Shown: in pieces, positions 1-6,138 of the stretch
Layout of the letters: each line of letters begins with the position of its first letter
Position numbering within the stretch: position 1 is the first letter of the stretch
Assembly: GCA_027030435.1 (NCBI GenBank)
Contig: JALVEX010000321.1
Location: 1 to 8,690 of the forward strand
Direction: 5' to 3'
DNA from: Paracoccaceae bacterium
GTDB taxonomy: Bacteria > Pseudomonadota > Alphaproteobacteria > Rhodobacterales > Rhodobacteraceae
DNA length: 8,690 bases
Made by a program: the position numbers and the translations under genes
Notes under the pieces: model-generated
What the model was told of the DNA's origin: nothing
Databases searched by the model: none
The model's input: only the letters and a program-made list of their open reading frames with translations

Positions 1-1
1 G

Positions 2-343
2 CTGGCGCAGGAGGGAGGGTGCGATCCGGCGGCGGTGCGTGCGGCGCTGATGGGGGGCTTTGCCACCTCGCGCATTCTGGAACTGCACGGGAAGAGGATG
101 ATCGAGCGCGACTGGATCCCCGGCGGACCGCTCGAGATGCAGCTGAAGGATCTCGAAAACGCGCTTGATGTGGCGCGCGAAGCGGGGCTCGATCTGCCGC
201 TCACGCGCCTGGCCCGGCAGGCCTTTCACGATCTCGTCCACGAGATGAGCCTCGGGCGCAACGATCACGCCGCCTATCTGAGGTGGCTCGAAGCGCAGAA
301 CCCGGGCTTTCGCCTGGGCGAAGGCCCCGATCGGCTGCCCTGA
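2..343 (+). CDS. NAD(P)-dependent beta-hydroxyacid dehydrogenase, C-terminal part (GarR/HIBADH family), 5' truncated
   Basis: The reading frame is open from the first bases of the window to TGA at 341-343, so about 113 C-terminal codons are present. The protein matches the all-helical C-terminal domain of the 3-hydroxyisobutyrate / 2-hydroxy-3-oxopropionate (tartronate semialdehyde) / L-threonate dehydrogenase family. A GGFATSRIL segment is followed by MIERDWIPGG, then QLKDLENALDVA with the family's conserved Lys-Asp pair, then LPLT, and near the end a GRNDHAAYLRWLE stretch like the GxxDxSAL end of the family. From memory, E. coli GarR has the same order (GG.AGS..L, MDRNFKPG, IKDLANALD, LPLT). 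The Rossmann NAD-binding domain and the catalytic lysine lie left of the window, so substrate and cofactor preference cannot be read. A GTG at 35 is internal to the frame and is not the start. The gene converges on the BadF-type kinase with 79 bp between stops. Confidence 0.85.
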   Translation: MAQEGGCDPAAVRAALMGGFATSRILELHGKRMIERDWIPGGPLEMQLKDLENALDVAREAGLDLPLTRLARQAFHDLVHEMSLGRNDHAAYLRWLEAQNPGFRLGEGPDRLP

Positions 344-422
344 GCGGCAGATTTGCGGGCACAAGGCTGCGGGGCCTCCCCCATGCCGGATTGAGTGCAT
401 ATCCCGGTCTCTCGCCCGGCCT

Positions 423-1322
423 TCAGGCCCCCGCCACGCCTTCGCACCCCAGAAGATGGCGGCGGGCAAGGGTGATCGCGCCTGAAAGCGCATCCCCGTG
501 GGCAGGGCGGCAGAGGCGGCCGTAGCGCGCCGGCAGGAGCGGCTGATAGACCGGCCCGAGCCCGCCCATCATGTAGAGCGGGCCGCTCTCGCCAGCGCCC
601 AGCGCCTCGAGCCTCTCGCACAGAAGATCGAGCCCCCGCCCCATGATCTCGCCCGCCACCGGATCGCCCGCCGCGCGGGCCTCGGCAACCTCGGGCGCAA
701 GGCGCGCGATCTCGCCCGGGGTGGCGGCCTGGGCGTGGCGCACCATCGCACCCGGAACCTCATCGTAACGGGCGAAAACCGCCTTCGTGAGAGGGCTGTG
801 TTCGATCAGCCCGTCATGGGCCAGAAGCACCGCGCGCAAAAGTTCGCGCCCGAGCCATGCGCCGCTGCATTCATCGCCCAGATGATAGCCCCAGCCGCCG
901 ATATGGCGTTCCCGCCCGCCCTCGCGGCGCACGAAGAAGGAGCCGGTGCCGATCAGCGCCACCGTGCCGTCAGTCCCGCCCAGCGCGCCCTCGACGGTGG
1001 TATCGCTGTCCGTCGTGACCCGCGCCTTTGCGAAACCGAGCGCACCTTCCATGCGCCGGGCGAGATCGGCAAACGCCGCTCCCGCCAGCCCGAGCCAGGC
1101 CACATCGCCCCCCCGGCGCGCCGGATCGAGGCCCGCCGCCCGGTAGGCCGCCGCCACGGCTTCCAGGATATTCGCCTGCGCCGCATCGAAATCGGTGTTC
1201 ACATTCGCCGGCCCGCCCTTCGCTGAGGCAATTTCGCGCCCCGCGCGATCGGCAAGCCGCACCCGGCAGCCCGTGCCACCGCCGTCCACGGCGACGATCA
1301 GCTCTCCGGTGGTGTCGTGCAT
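423..1322 (-). CDS. BadF/BadG/BcrA/BcrD-type ATPase, probable N-acetylglucosamine/glucosamine kinase
   Basis: A 299-residue protein of the actin/hexokinase/Hsp70 ATPase fold, the usual size for GlcNAc kinases of the BadF family; it is expected to use ATP to phosphorylate an amino sugar in the cytoplasm. Counting from the start at 1322: phosphate-1 loop AVDGGGTGCR at residues 11-20, a TDSDTTVEGAL segment near 104-114, phosphate-2 loop LIGTGSF at 123-129, the family signature GGWGYHLGDECSG at 142-154, and adenosine motif MMGGLG at 251-256. The signature is normally GDEGSG, so Cys152 replaces a glycine. An in-frame ATG at 1334 would add four residues (MEHA). Neither start has a strong Shine-Dalgarno; I prefer 1322 because it leaves the usual short N-terminus before the first strand. 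The gene is last in the minus-strand series, 118-130 bp after ridA. Family assignment is firm. The sugar specificity is inferred. Confidence 0.85.
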   Translation of the reverse strand: MHDTTGELIVAVDGGGTGCRVRLADRAGREIASAKGGPANVNTDFDAAQANILEAVAAAYRAAGLDPARRGGDVAWLGLAGAAFADLARRMEGALGFAKARVTTDSDTTVEGALGGTDGTVALIGTGSFFVRREGGRERHIGGWGYHLGDECSGAWLGRELLRAVLLAHDGLIEHSPLTKAVFARYDEVPGAMVRHAQAATPGEIARLAPEVAEARAAGDPVAGEIMGRGLDLLCERLEALGAGESGPLYMMGGLGPVYQPLLPARYGRLCRPAHGDALSGAITLARRHLLGCEGVAGA

Positions 1323-1452
1323 GGCATGTTCCATGGCTTAGCCATACAATACGCCTTCACCGCATGTAAGCCCATGCAAGCCCCGGGCCGCCGGGAGCAT
1401 TGCGCCGGATTTCACCTCCCGCAAGGCCTCCCCGCCCGCTCCCGCCGGCGCT

Positions 1453-1938
1453 TCACGCGGCCAGGAAAAGCTCCGCCTCGATCTCCACGGCGATGTTGAA
1501 GGGAAGCGAGGCCATGCCCACGGCCGAGCGCGCATGCCGCCCGCCCGCCTCGCCGAACACATCGAGGACGAGGCGCGAAAAGCCGTTGATCACCGCCGGA
1601 TGAGCATCAAAGCCCGGTGCGGCATTGACCATGCCCAATACCCGCCCCCAGCCCGCTATCCGATCGAGATCGCCGAGGGCGCGCTGCAGCGAGCCGAGCA
1701 TGGAAAGGGCCGTCAGCCGGGCAAGCGCGGCGGCCTCCTCGAGGCTCACCTCCGCCCCCACCTGCCCGAAGGGGCCGGCGAGCGTGCCGTCCGGGTTCTG
1801 CGGCCCGTGGCCAGAGACGAACACCCGCCGCCCCGCCACATGCACCATGGGAAACAGAAGCTCTACCCCCTCGGGCAGAATGGGCGCGGGCGGCAGGGTG
1901 AGGCCGAGTTCGCGCAGGCGCTCCCCGACCGGCCCCAT
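1453..1938 (-). CDS. RidA/YjgF/YER057c/UK114 family protein (possible enamine/imine deaminase)
   Basis: A 161-residue protein of the RidA superfamily. Archetypal RidA hydrolyses reactive 2-aminoacrylate-type enamines formed by PLP enzymes, but many subfamilies have other or unknown substrates. Visible family features are VFVSGHGPQNPDG (39-51), the long helix EEAAALARLTALSMLGSLQRALGDLDRI (67-94), and the ligand-binding arginine Arg137 in HARSAVG, followed by LPFNIAVEIEAEL near the C-terminus. The length (about 160 rather than about 128) and the RSAVG motif point to the longer bacterial subfamily, not to E. coli RidA itself. The ATG overlaps the ispG stop as TGATG (1940-1936), so translation is very probably coupled to ispG. 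There is no separate strong Shine-Dalgarno, only a GGAAAT-containing hairpin loop just upstream. The substrate is unknown. Confidence 0.9.
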   Translation of the reverse strand: MGPVGERLRELGLTLPPAPILPEGVELLFPMVHVAGRRVFVSGHGPQNPDGTLAGPFGQVGAEVSLEEAAALARLTALSMLGSLQRALGDLDRIAGWGRVLGMVNAAPGFDAHPAVINGFSRLVLDVFGEAGGRHARSAVGMASLPFNIAVEIEAELFLAA

Positions 1939-1956
1939 CAGGCGATTTCCCGCCTG
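1936..1956 (-). promoter_or_regulatory. Coupling hairpin at the ispG stop / ridA start
   Basis: On the minus strand CAGGCG-GGAAAT-CGCCTG (1956-1939) forms a perfect 6-bp stem with a 6-base loop. The loop holds the only SD-like sequence (GGAAA), and the 3' arm contains the first two bases of the ispG TGA and directly abuts the ridA ATG (1938-1936). Closing the hairpin would hide the ridA start region until a ribosome translates the end of ispG. Confidence 0.4.
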
Positions 1957-3104
1957 CCGCCGGGCGCCGCCCCCTCGCTGCCATCGCCTTCCCCGGCCGC
2001 CGCGGCCTCGATCTCGGCCGCGCGCTTCTCGACCTGCTCGACGATGTGATCGATCATCTCCGCGTTGGAAAGCTTGTGGCTCTGCGCGCCGGCGAGATAG
2101 ACCATCCCGCTCCCCGCGCCGCCGCCGGTGAAGCCCACGTCCGTCATCAGCGCCTCGCCGGGGCCGTTCACCACGCAGCCGATGATGGAAAGGCTCATGG
2201 GGGTCTTGATATGTTCGAGGCGGCGCTCGAGGATCTCCACCGTGCGGATCACGTCAAACCCCTGGCGCGCGCAGGAGGGGCAGGAGATGATGTTGACCCC
2301 CCGGTGGCGCAGCCCCAGCGATTTCAGGATCTCGTAGCCCACCTTCACCTCCTCCACCGGATCGGCGGAGAGGGAAACGCGGATCGTGTCGCCAATGCCC
2401 GTCCACAGGAGATTGCCAAGGCCGATCGCCGATTTGATGGTGCCGCTCACGAGCCCGCCGGCCTCGGTGATGCCGAGGTGAAGGGGCGCGTCCGTGGCCT
2501 CGGCGAGCGCCTGGTAGGCGGCCGCGGAAAGGAATACGTCGCTCGCCTTCACGCTCACCTTGTATTCGTGGAAATCATGCTCCTCGAGGATGCGGATGTG
2601 ATCGAGCGCGCTTTCCACCATCGCCTCGGGGCAGGGCTCGGCGTATTTCTCCAGAAGGTGCTTCTCGAGGCTCCCGGCATTGACGCCGATGCGGATCGAG
2701 CAGCCGTGATCCTTCGCCGCGGCGATCACCTCGCGCACCCGCTCGGGCCGGCCGATATTGCCCGGGTTGATGCGCAGGCAGGCCGCGCCCGCCTCCGCCG
2801 CCTCGATGGCGCGCCGGTAATGGAAATGGATATCGGCCACGATCGGCACCGGGCTTTCGGCCACGATCTCGCGAAGCGCGCGGGTGGCGGCTTCGTCGGG
2901 CACCGAAACGCGCACGATATCCGCCCCCGCCTCCGCCGCCGCCTGCACCTGGGCCACGGTGGCGGCCACGTCGGCGGTATCGGTGTTGGTCATGGTCTGG
3001 ACGCTGATCGGCGCGTCGCCCCCCACCGGCACATCGCCCACCATGATGCGGCGGGATCTGCGGCGGTAGATGTTGCGCCAGGGGCGGATGTGATTGTGTG
3101 TCAT
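1938..3104 (-). CDS. ispG: 4-hydroxy-3-methylbut-2-en-1-yl diphosphate synthase (IspG/GcpE)
   Basis: IspG converts 2-C-methyl-D-erythritol 2,4-cyclodiphosphate to HMBPP, the penultimate step of the MEP isoprenoid pathway, in the cytoplasm using a [4Fe-4S] cluster and an external electron donor. The 388-residue product has the N-terminal TIM-barrel (VQTMTNTDT near 35-43, VADIHFHYRRAI at 89-100, RINPGNIG at 111-118, SIRIGVNAGSLE at 136-147) and the C-terminal iron-sulfur domain with Cys275 and Cys278 in SCPSC, Cys310 in GCVVNGPGEA and Glu317. These are the equivalents of E. coli Cys270, Cys273, Cys305 and Glu312. ATG at 3104 is chosen over an in-frame TTG at 3107 because GGAAGG (3117-3112) sits 7 nt upstream of it. 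The C-terminal tail after about residue 365 is Ala/Gly/Glu-rich, looks like a variable extension, and its stop overlaps the ridA start. Isoprenoids serve quinones, cell-wall lipid carrier and carotenoids. Confidence 0.97.
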   Translation of the reverse strand: MTHNHIRPWRNIYRRRSRRIMVGDVPVGGDAPISVQTMTNTDTADVAATVAQVQAAAEAGADIVRVSVPDEAATRALREIVAESPVPIVADIHFHYRRAIEAAEAGAACLRINPGNIGRPERVREVIAAAKDHGCSIRIGVNAGSLEKHLLEKYAEPCPEAMVESALDHIRILEEHDFHEYKVSVKASDVFLSAAAYQALAEATDAPLHLGITEAGGLVSGTIKSAIGLGNLLWTGIGDTIRVSLSADPVEEVKVGYEILKSLGLRHRGVNIISCPSCARQGFDVIRTVEILERRLEHIKTPMSLSIIGCVVNGPGEALMTDVGFTGGGAGSGMVYLAGAQSHKLSNAEMIDHIVEQVEKRAAEIEAAAAGEGDGSEGAAPGGRREIA

Positions 3105-3139
3105 CAAAGGGCCTTCCGCAAGGATATCGCTTTTTTCAC

Positions 3140-3168
3140 TGGATACGCCTCATCGGCGGCGAGGACAA
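3140..3168 (-). promoter_or_regulatory. Candidate promoter for ispG-ridA
   Basis: On the minus strand TTGTCC (3168-3163) and TATCCA (3145-3140) are spaced by 17 bp, 36 bp before the ispG ATG. Matches to consensus are 4/6 and 3/6. A promoter in this 155-bp gap is plausible because a strong hairpin follows the preceding gene. Confidence 0.3.
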
Positions 3169-3228
3169 CGCCCGGGGACACTTCATGCGCTCTTGGGCAT
3201 GTCAGCGCGGCTTGTCCTGGTGATGCAG

Positions 3229-3257
3229 CCGGCGCAGCGCGGAAGGGCTGCGGCCGG
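3229..3257 (-). terminator. GC-rich hairpin just after the RodZ-like gene, without a T tract
   Basis: CCGGC and GCAGC at 3229-3238 pair with GCTGC (3247-3251) and GCCGG (3253-3257): a 10-bp, almost all-GC stem with one bulged base and an 8-base loop. It starts 2 nt after the TGA of the RodZ-like gene. No T run follows on the minus strand, so it may be a Rho-assisted terminator, an mRNA 3'-end stabiliser or an attenuator, and not a classic intrinsic terminator. Confidence 0.4.
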
Positions 3258-3259
3258 GA

Positions 3260-4564
3260 TCACTCCCGCGCCAGTTCGGCGACAACCTTCGCAAGCTCGG
3301 GGTGTTCCTTGAGTTCGGCCACCGAGAAGGCCTCTTTCAGCTCTTCGGGGCCGAGCACGATGTTCTTCACCACATTGGGCCCCTTGCCGGCGGGGCCGTA
3401 TGTCTGGCCGTTGACGGCGAAATAGACGGCGCCCGCATAGCCCGTGCGCAGCACCGGCGGCTTCTCGGAGGCCGGGATCACGTAGCGCTCGCCGGCATCG
3501 AGGATCTTTTCGAGAATCACCGATCCATCCGCCGCCTTCACCTGCACCCAAGCCGGACGGGTGGCGATGATGGCCACGGGGGCAGAGGGATCGTCGATCA
3601 CCTTGACGCCGGGTTCGGACGGCCCGCCATCGGCGCTGGCAAGACTGCTGCCCGCGCCGGCCATGCCACGCTGTTCGCGATCATTGCCGGTGGCGAGGAG
3701 AGCGCCGCCGCCCGCTTGCCCGGCGCCTTCGGGCAGGCCCGGCGGCGCATCGGGCCGCGAAAGCTGCGCGAGCACGCCGCCCCTTTCGGGATCGAGCGTG
3801 GCGATCGGGCCATCGCGCGCCACGAGCACCGGCACTTCGAGCGCCCGCGGGCGATAGAGCCTGTCAAACGCATCCTCCGGGGCCTCGGCGAGCATCGGGC
3901 CATCGGCCTCCTCGCCGGTGGAGGCGGCAAGCACATCCCCGTTGGGGGCCAGCGGATCGAGCGCGATCGTCACCCCGGGAGCCTGCTCGACGGGGGTGAA
4001 TTTCACCTTCTGGATTTCCTTCAGCACCGTCCAGCCGCCATAGCCCACGCCGCCGATCAGCAGCAGGAGCACGAGAACCGCCCCGAGCGCGGCGGGCTCG
4101 AAGCCCGCAAAGAAGGATTCGCCGCTCGGAATGTAGGGCGCCTTGGGCTCGGTGAATGGATCGCGGGAGAGGGCGGATGAGGCGGCGGTGGACCGGGAAG
4201 CCCCCCCGCCACTCATTGCAGATGCGCTGCCCGAGGCCGCGGCTGACATTCCGTGGGCCTTCTCGAAATGGCTTTCCTCGCAGAATTTCTGGAAGGCCCA
4301 TTCGGGATCCATGCCCAGATAGCGCGCATAGGAGCGCACATAGCCGGCGATGAAGCCGGGGGTATCGAAAGCGGTGGGATCGGCATTTTCGATCGCGGCG
4401 ATATAGGTGGCCTTGATCTTCAGATCGCGCTGCACGTCAAGGAGGGATTTGCCCATGGTGGCCCGCTCGCCGCGCATCATGTCGCCCAGGCGCAGTTCGA
4501 AATCGTCAAAGCCTTTCGGCCCGTCGATTTCGCCCCCCCCGGGCTGCGGCGAAAGCCTGCTCAT
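3260..4564 (-). CDS. RodZ-like membrane protein: cytoplasmic HTH, one transmembrane helix, periplasmic DUF4115 domain
   Basis: A 434-residue protein with the RodZ architecture. Residues about 23-85 form an Xre/Cro-type helix-turn-helix of the RodZ kind (LGDMMRGERATMGKSLLDVQ, then IKATYIAAIENAD, then GFIAGYVRSYARYLGMD). A Ser/Ala/Gly-rich linker follows (105-133). A single hydrophobic helix lies at about 158-180 (AALGAVLVLLLLIGGVGYGG). A long Pro/Gly-rich periplasmic spacer precedes a DUF4115-like beta domain at about 328-402 (WVQVKAADGSVILEKILDAGE, then YVIPASEKPP, then YFAVNGQTYGPAG). In other bacteria RodZ links the MreB cytoskeleton to the elongasome, and whether this protein does so is inference. 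I take ATG 4564 (MSRLSPQPGG) over an in-frame ATG at 4636, whose extra 24 residues are not family-like. The sequence before 4564 has only a weak GGGGCAGAG. It lies between hemA and ispG on the same strand. A GC-rich hairpin follows its stop. Confidence 0.88.
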   Translation of the reverse strand: MSRLSPQPGGGEIDGPKGFDDFELRLGDMMRGERATMGKSLLDVQRDLKIKATYIAAIENADPTAFDTPGFIAGYVRSYARYLGMDPEWAFQKFCEESHFEKAHGMSAAASGSASAMSGGGASRSTAASSALSRDPFTEPKAPYIPSGESFFAGFEPAALGAVLVLLLLIGGVGYGGWTVLKEIQKVKFTPVEQAPGVTIALDPLAPNGDVLAASTGEEADGPMLAEAPEDAFDRLYRPRALEVPVLVARDGPIATLDPERGGVLAQLSRPDAPPGLPEGAGQAGGGALLATGNDREQRGMAGAGSSLASADGGPSEPGVKVIDDPSAPVAIIATRPAWVQVKAADGSVILEKILDAGERYVIPASEKPPVLRTGYAGAVYFAVNGQTYGPAGKGPNVVKNIVLGPEELKEAFSVAELKEHPELAKVVAELARE

Positions 4565-4688
4565 GAACTCTGCCCCATGTGCAACATTGTCCCCATTCAG
4601 ATGGCGCAGGTGGCTTGTGATTCGCCCGCCGGCCATCCTTTGACGGGAATGTTACCACAGCGGAAACGATTCTGCACCCAAGGGGTTA

Positions 4689-5912
4689 TTACCCCGTCAG
4701 ATCAGCACGATTAAGGGCACATTGTGACCAAAGCGTGTCAAGCGCGGCGATCAGCCGATCCATCTCGTCGGGGCCATGGACGGGCGAGGGCGTGAAGCGC
4801 AGCCGCTCGGTGCCGCGCGGCACGGTGGGGAAGTTGATCGGCTGCACATAGATGCCGTGATCCTCGAGGAGCCTGTCGGAAAGCATCTTGCATTTCACCG
4901 GATCGCCCACATGCACCGGCACGATATGGCTGCCGTGATCAATCAGCGGCAGGCCGAGCGCGCGCAGGCGGGTTTTCAGCACCCTGGCCTGCGTCTGATG
5001 GATCTCGCGCAGGTGCGGATCCGTCTTGAGATGGCGGATCGAGGCGGCGGCGCCGGCGGCAACGGCGGGCGGCAGCGAGGTGGTGAAGATGAAGCCCGGC
5101 GCGTAGGAGCGGATCGCGTCCACCATCTTCGCGCTCGCGGCGATATAGCCGCCCATCACGCCGAACGCCTTGCCGAGCGTGCCGTTGATGATGTCGATCC
5201 GGTGCATGAGGCCGTCGCGCTCGGCCACACCGCCGCCGCGGGGGCCGTACATGCCCACGGCATGGACTTCGTCGATATAGGTGAGCGCGTTGAATTCTTC
5301 CGCGAGATCAAGGATTTCCTCGATCGGGCCGAAATCGCCGTCCATCGAATAGACGCTTTCGAAGGCAATGAGCTTCGGCGCTTCGGGATCGAGTCCTTCG
5401 AGCAGTTCGCGCAGGTGGGCCACGTCGTTGTGGCGGAAGATGTGCTTCTCGCAGCGCCCGTGACGGATGCCCTGGATCATCGAGGCGTGGTTCAGCTCGT
5501 CCGACAGGATGACGAGGCCGGGAAAGAGCTGCGGCAGGGTGGAGAGGGTGGCGTCATTGGCGATATAGGCCGAAGTGAAGACAAGCGCCGCCTCCTTCTG
5601 GTGGAGATCGGCGATCTCGGCCTCGAGCGCCTTGTGATAGACGGTGGTGCCGGAGATGTTGCGCGTGCCGCCCGAGCCGGCGCCGGTGGCATCGAGCGCC
5701 GCGTGCATGGCCTCGAGCACATGGGGGTGCTGGCCCATGCCGAGGTAATCGTTGCCGCACCAGATGGTGACCTCGCGCGTGCTGCCGTCGGGCCGGCGCC
5801 AGAGCGCGCGGGGAAAGGCGCCTTTCTTGCGCTCGATATCGATGAAGACGCGGTAACGCCCCTCTTCATGAAGCCGGTTGAGGGCTGCGTCGATCCTGGC
5901 GTCGTAATCCAT
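4689..5912 (-). CDS. hemA: 5-aminolevulinate synthase (HemA)
   Basis: This PLP enzyme condenses glycine with succinyl-CoA to 5-aminolevulinate, the committed step of tetrapyrrole synthesis by the Shemin route used in alphaproteobacteria. The product is 407 residues, the length I recall for Rhodobacter HemA/HemT. Diagnostic residues are in place: Arg21, Asn54 in CGNDYLG, Thr83 and Asn85 in GGTRNISGT (substrate contacts), His142 in LNHASM, Asp214 and His217 in YIDEVHAVG, the Schiff-base lysine Lys248 in NGTLGKAFGVMGGY, and Arg372 in RLRFTPSP for substrate carboxylate binding. ATG 5912 begins the family-typical MDYDARIDAAL, and GGAG (5924-5921) lies 8 nt upstream. The frame stays open to 6080 but that extension is not ALAS-like. 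The 226-bp leader carries an FNR-like box and a dyad. This is the only hemA-type gene in view, so a second ALAS (hemT) elsewhere cannot be excluded. Confidence 0.97.
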   Translation of the reverse strand: MDYDARIDAALNRLHEEGRYRVFIDIERKKGAFPRALWRRPDGSTREVTIWCGNDYLGMGQHPHVLEAMHAALDATGAGSGGTRNISGTTVYHKALEAEIADLHQKEAALVFTSAYIANDATLSTLPQLFPGLVILSDELNHASMIQGIRHGRCEKHIFRHNDVAHLRELLEGLDPEAPKLIAFESVYSMDGDFGPIEEILDLAEEFNALTYIDEVHAVGMYGPRGGGVAERDGLMHRIDIINGTLGKAFGVMGGYIAASAKMVDAIRSYAPGFIFTTSLPPAVAAGAAASIRHLKTDPHLREIHQTQARVLKTRLRALGLPLIDHGSHIVPVHVGDPVKCKMLSDRLLEDHGIYVQPINFPTVPRGTERLRFTPSPVHGPDEMDRLIAALDTLWSQCALNRADLTG

Positions 5913-6018
5913 GCGCGTTTCTCCGGTTTGGTCCGTTAGGGGGCAGGCCGGCCCCTCTCGGGCGCTGGGGGCGCTTGCCCCGGCATGGCCCCGGCAAATG
6001 ACAGTCTGGCGGGCGAAT

Positions 6019-6030
6019 CCTTGCACAAGG
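6019..6030. promoter_or_regulatory. Dyad CCTTG-CA-CAAGG in the hemA leader
   Basis: Perfect 5-bp arms around a 2-bp centre, about 107-118 bp upstream of the hemA ATG and about 44 bp downstream of the FNR-like box in the direction of transcription. The size suits a dimeric regulator, but I do not recognise the motif. Confidence 0.25.
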
Positions 6031-6073
6031 TTAAGCCCTGCCTCCTTCATGCAACAGGGCGCAAATTGCCGCT

Positions 6074-6087
6074 GTGACATTTATCAA
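6074..6087 (-). promoter_or_regulatory. FNR/FnrL-like box upstream of hemA
   Basis: On the hemA strand the sequence reads TTGAT-AAAT-GTCAC. The left half is a perfect FNR half-site and the right half matches ATCAA at three of five bases. It is centred about 168 bp upstream of the hemA ATG. hemA is known to be FnrL-responsive in Rhodobacter sphaeroides; whether this box is used here is inference. It lies within the 226-bp gap 5913-6138 between the exported-protein gene and hemA. Confidence 0.4.
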
Positions 6088-6138
6088 GCCGAAGGGCGGA
6101 TTTCGCGTTTTTCCGTGCAGGCTTCCCAACGCGGCAAC

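Noticed and set aside
344..422. Bidirectional terminator between the convergent dehydrogenase and kinase genes
   Set aside because: Only a 4-bp GGGG-CCT-CCCC hairpin near 375-385 is visible and no T tract is present on either side, which is too weak to call.
498..1226. 242-codon open frame on the + strand opposite the BadF-type kinase
   Set aside because: It is a shadow frame. The kinase on the minus strand has all ATPase motifs.
1362..1377. GCATG-TAAGCC-CATGC dyad upstream of the BadF-type kinase as an operator
   Set aside because: The 5-bp arms are short and GC-rich sequence gives many such dyads. No adjacent promoter elements with sensible spacing were found.
2046..3425. 459-codon open frame on the + strand opposite ispG
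   Set aside because: It is a shadow of ispG, has no recognisable domain and no Shine-Dalgarno, and runs on into the RodZ-like gene antisense.
4565..4636. 24-residue extension of the RodZ-like protein
   Set aside because: No family similarity. ATG 4564 gives the usual short N-terminus before the HTH.
4682..4695. GGGGT-TATT-ACCCC hairpin covering the hemA stop codon as a terminator
   Set aside because: The stem is only 5 bp, includes the stop codon itself and has no T run on the minus strand. I do not count it as a terminator.
4776..5939. 387-codon open frame on the + strand opposite hemA
   Set aside because: It is antisense shadow of hemA and has no family features.
6021..6036. TTAACC on the hemA strand as a CtrA site
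   Set aside because: Only one half-site is present; the second TTAA at the proper spacing is missing.
5913..6080. 56-residue N-terminal extension of HemA
   Set aside because: Bacterial ALAS begins at MDYDARIDAAL with a GGAG at correct spacing. The extension is not conserved in kind and covers the promoter region.
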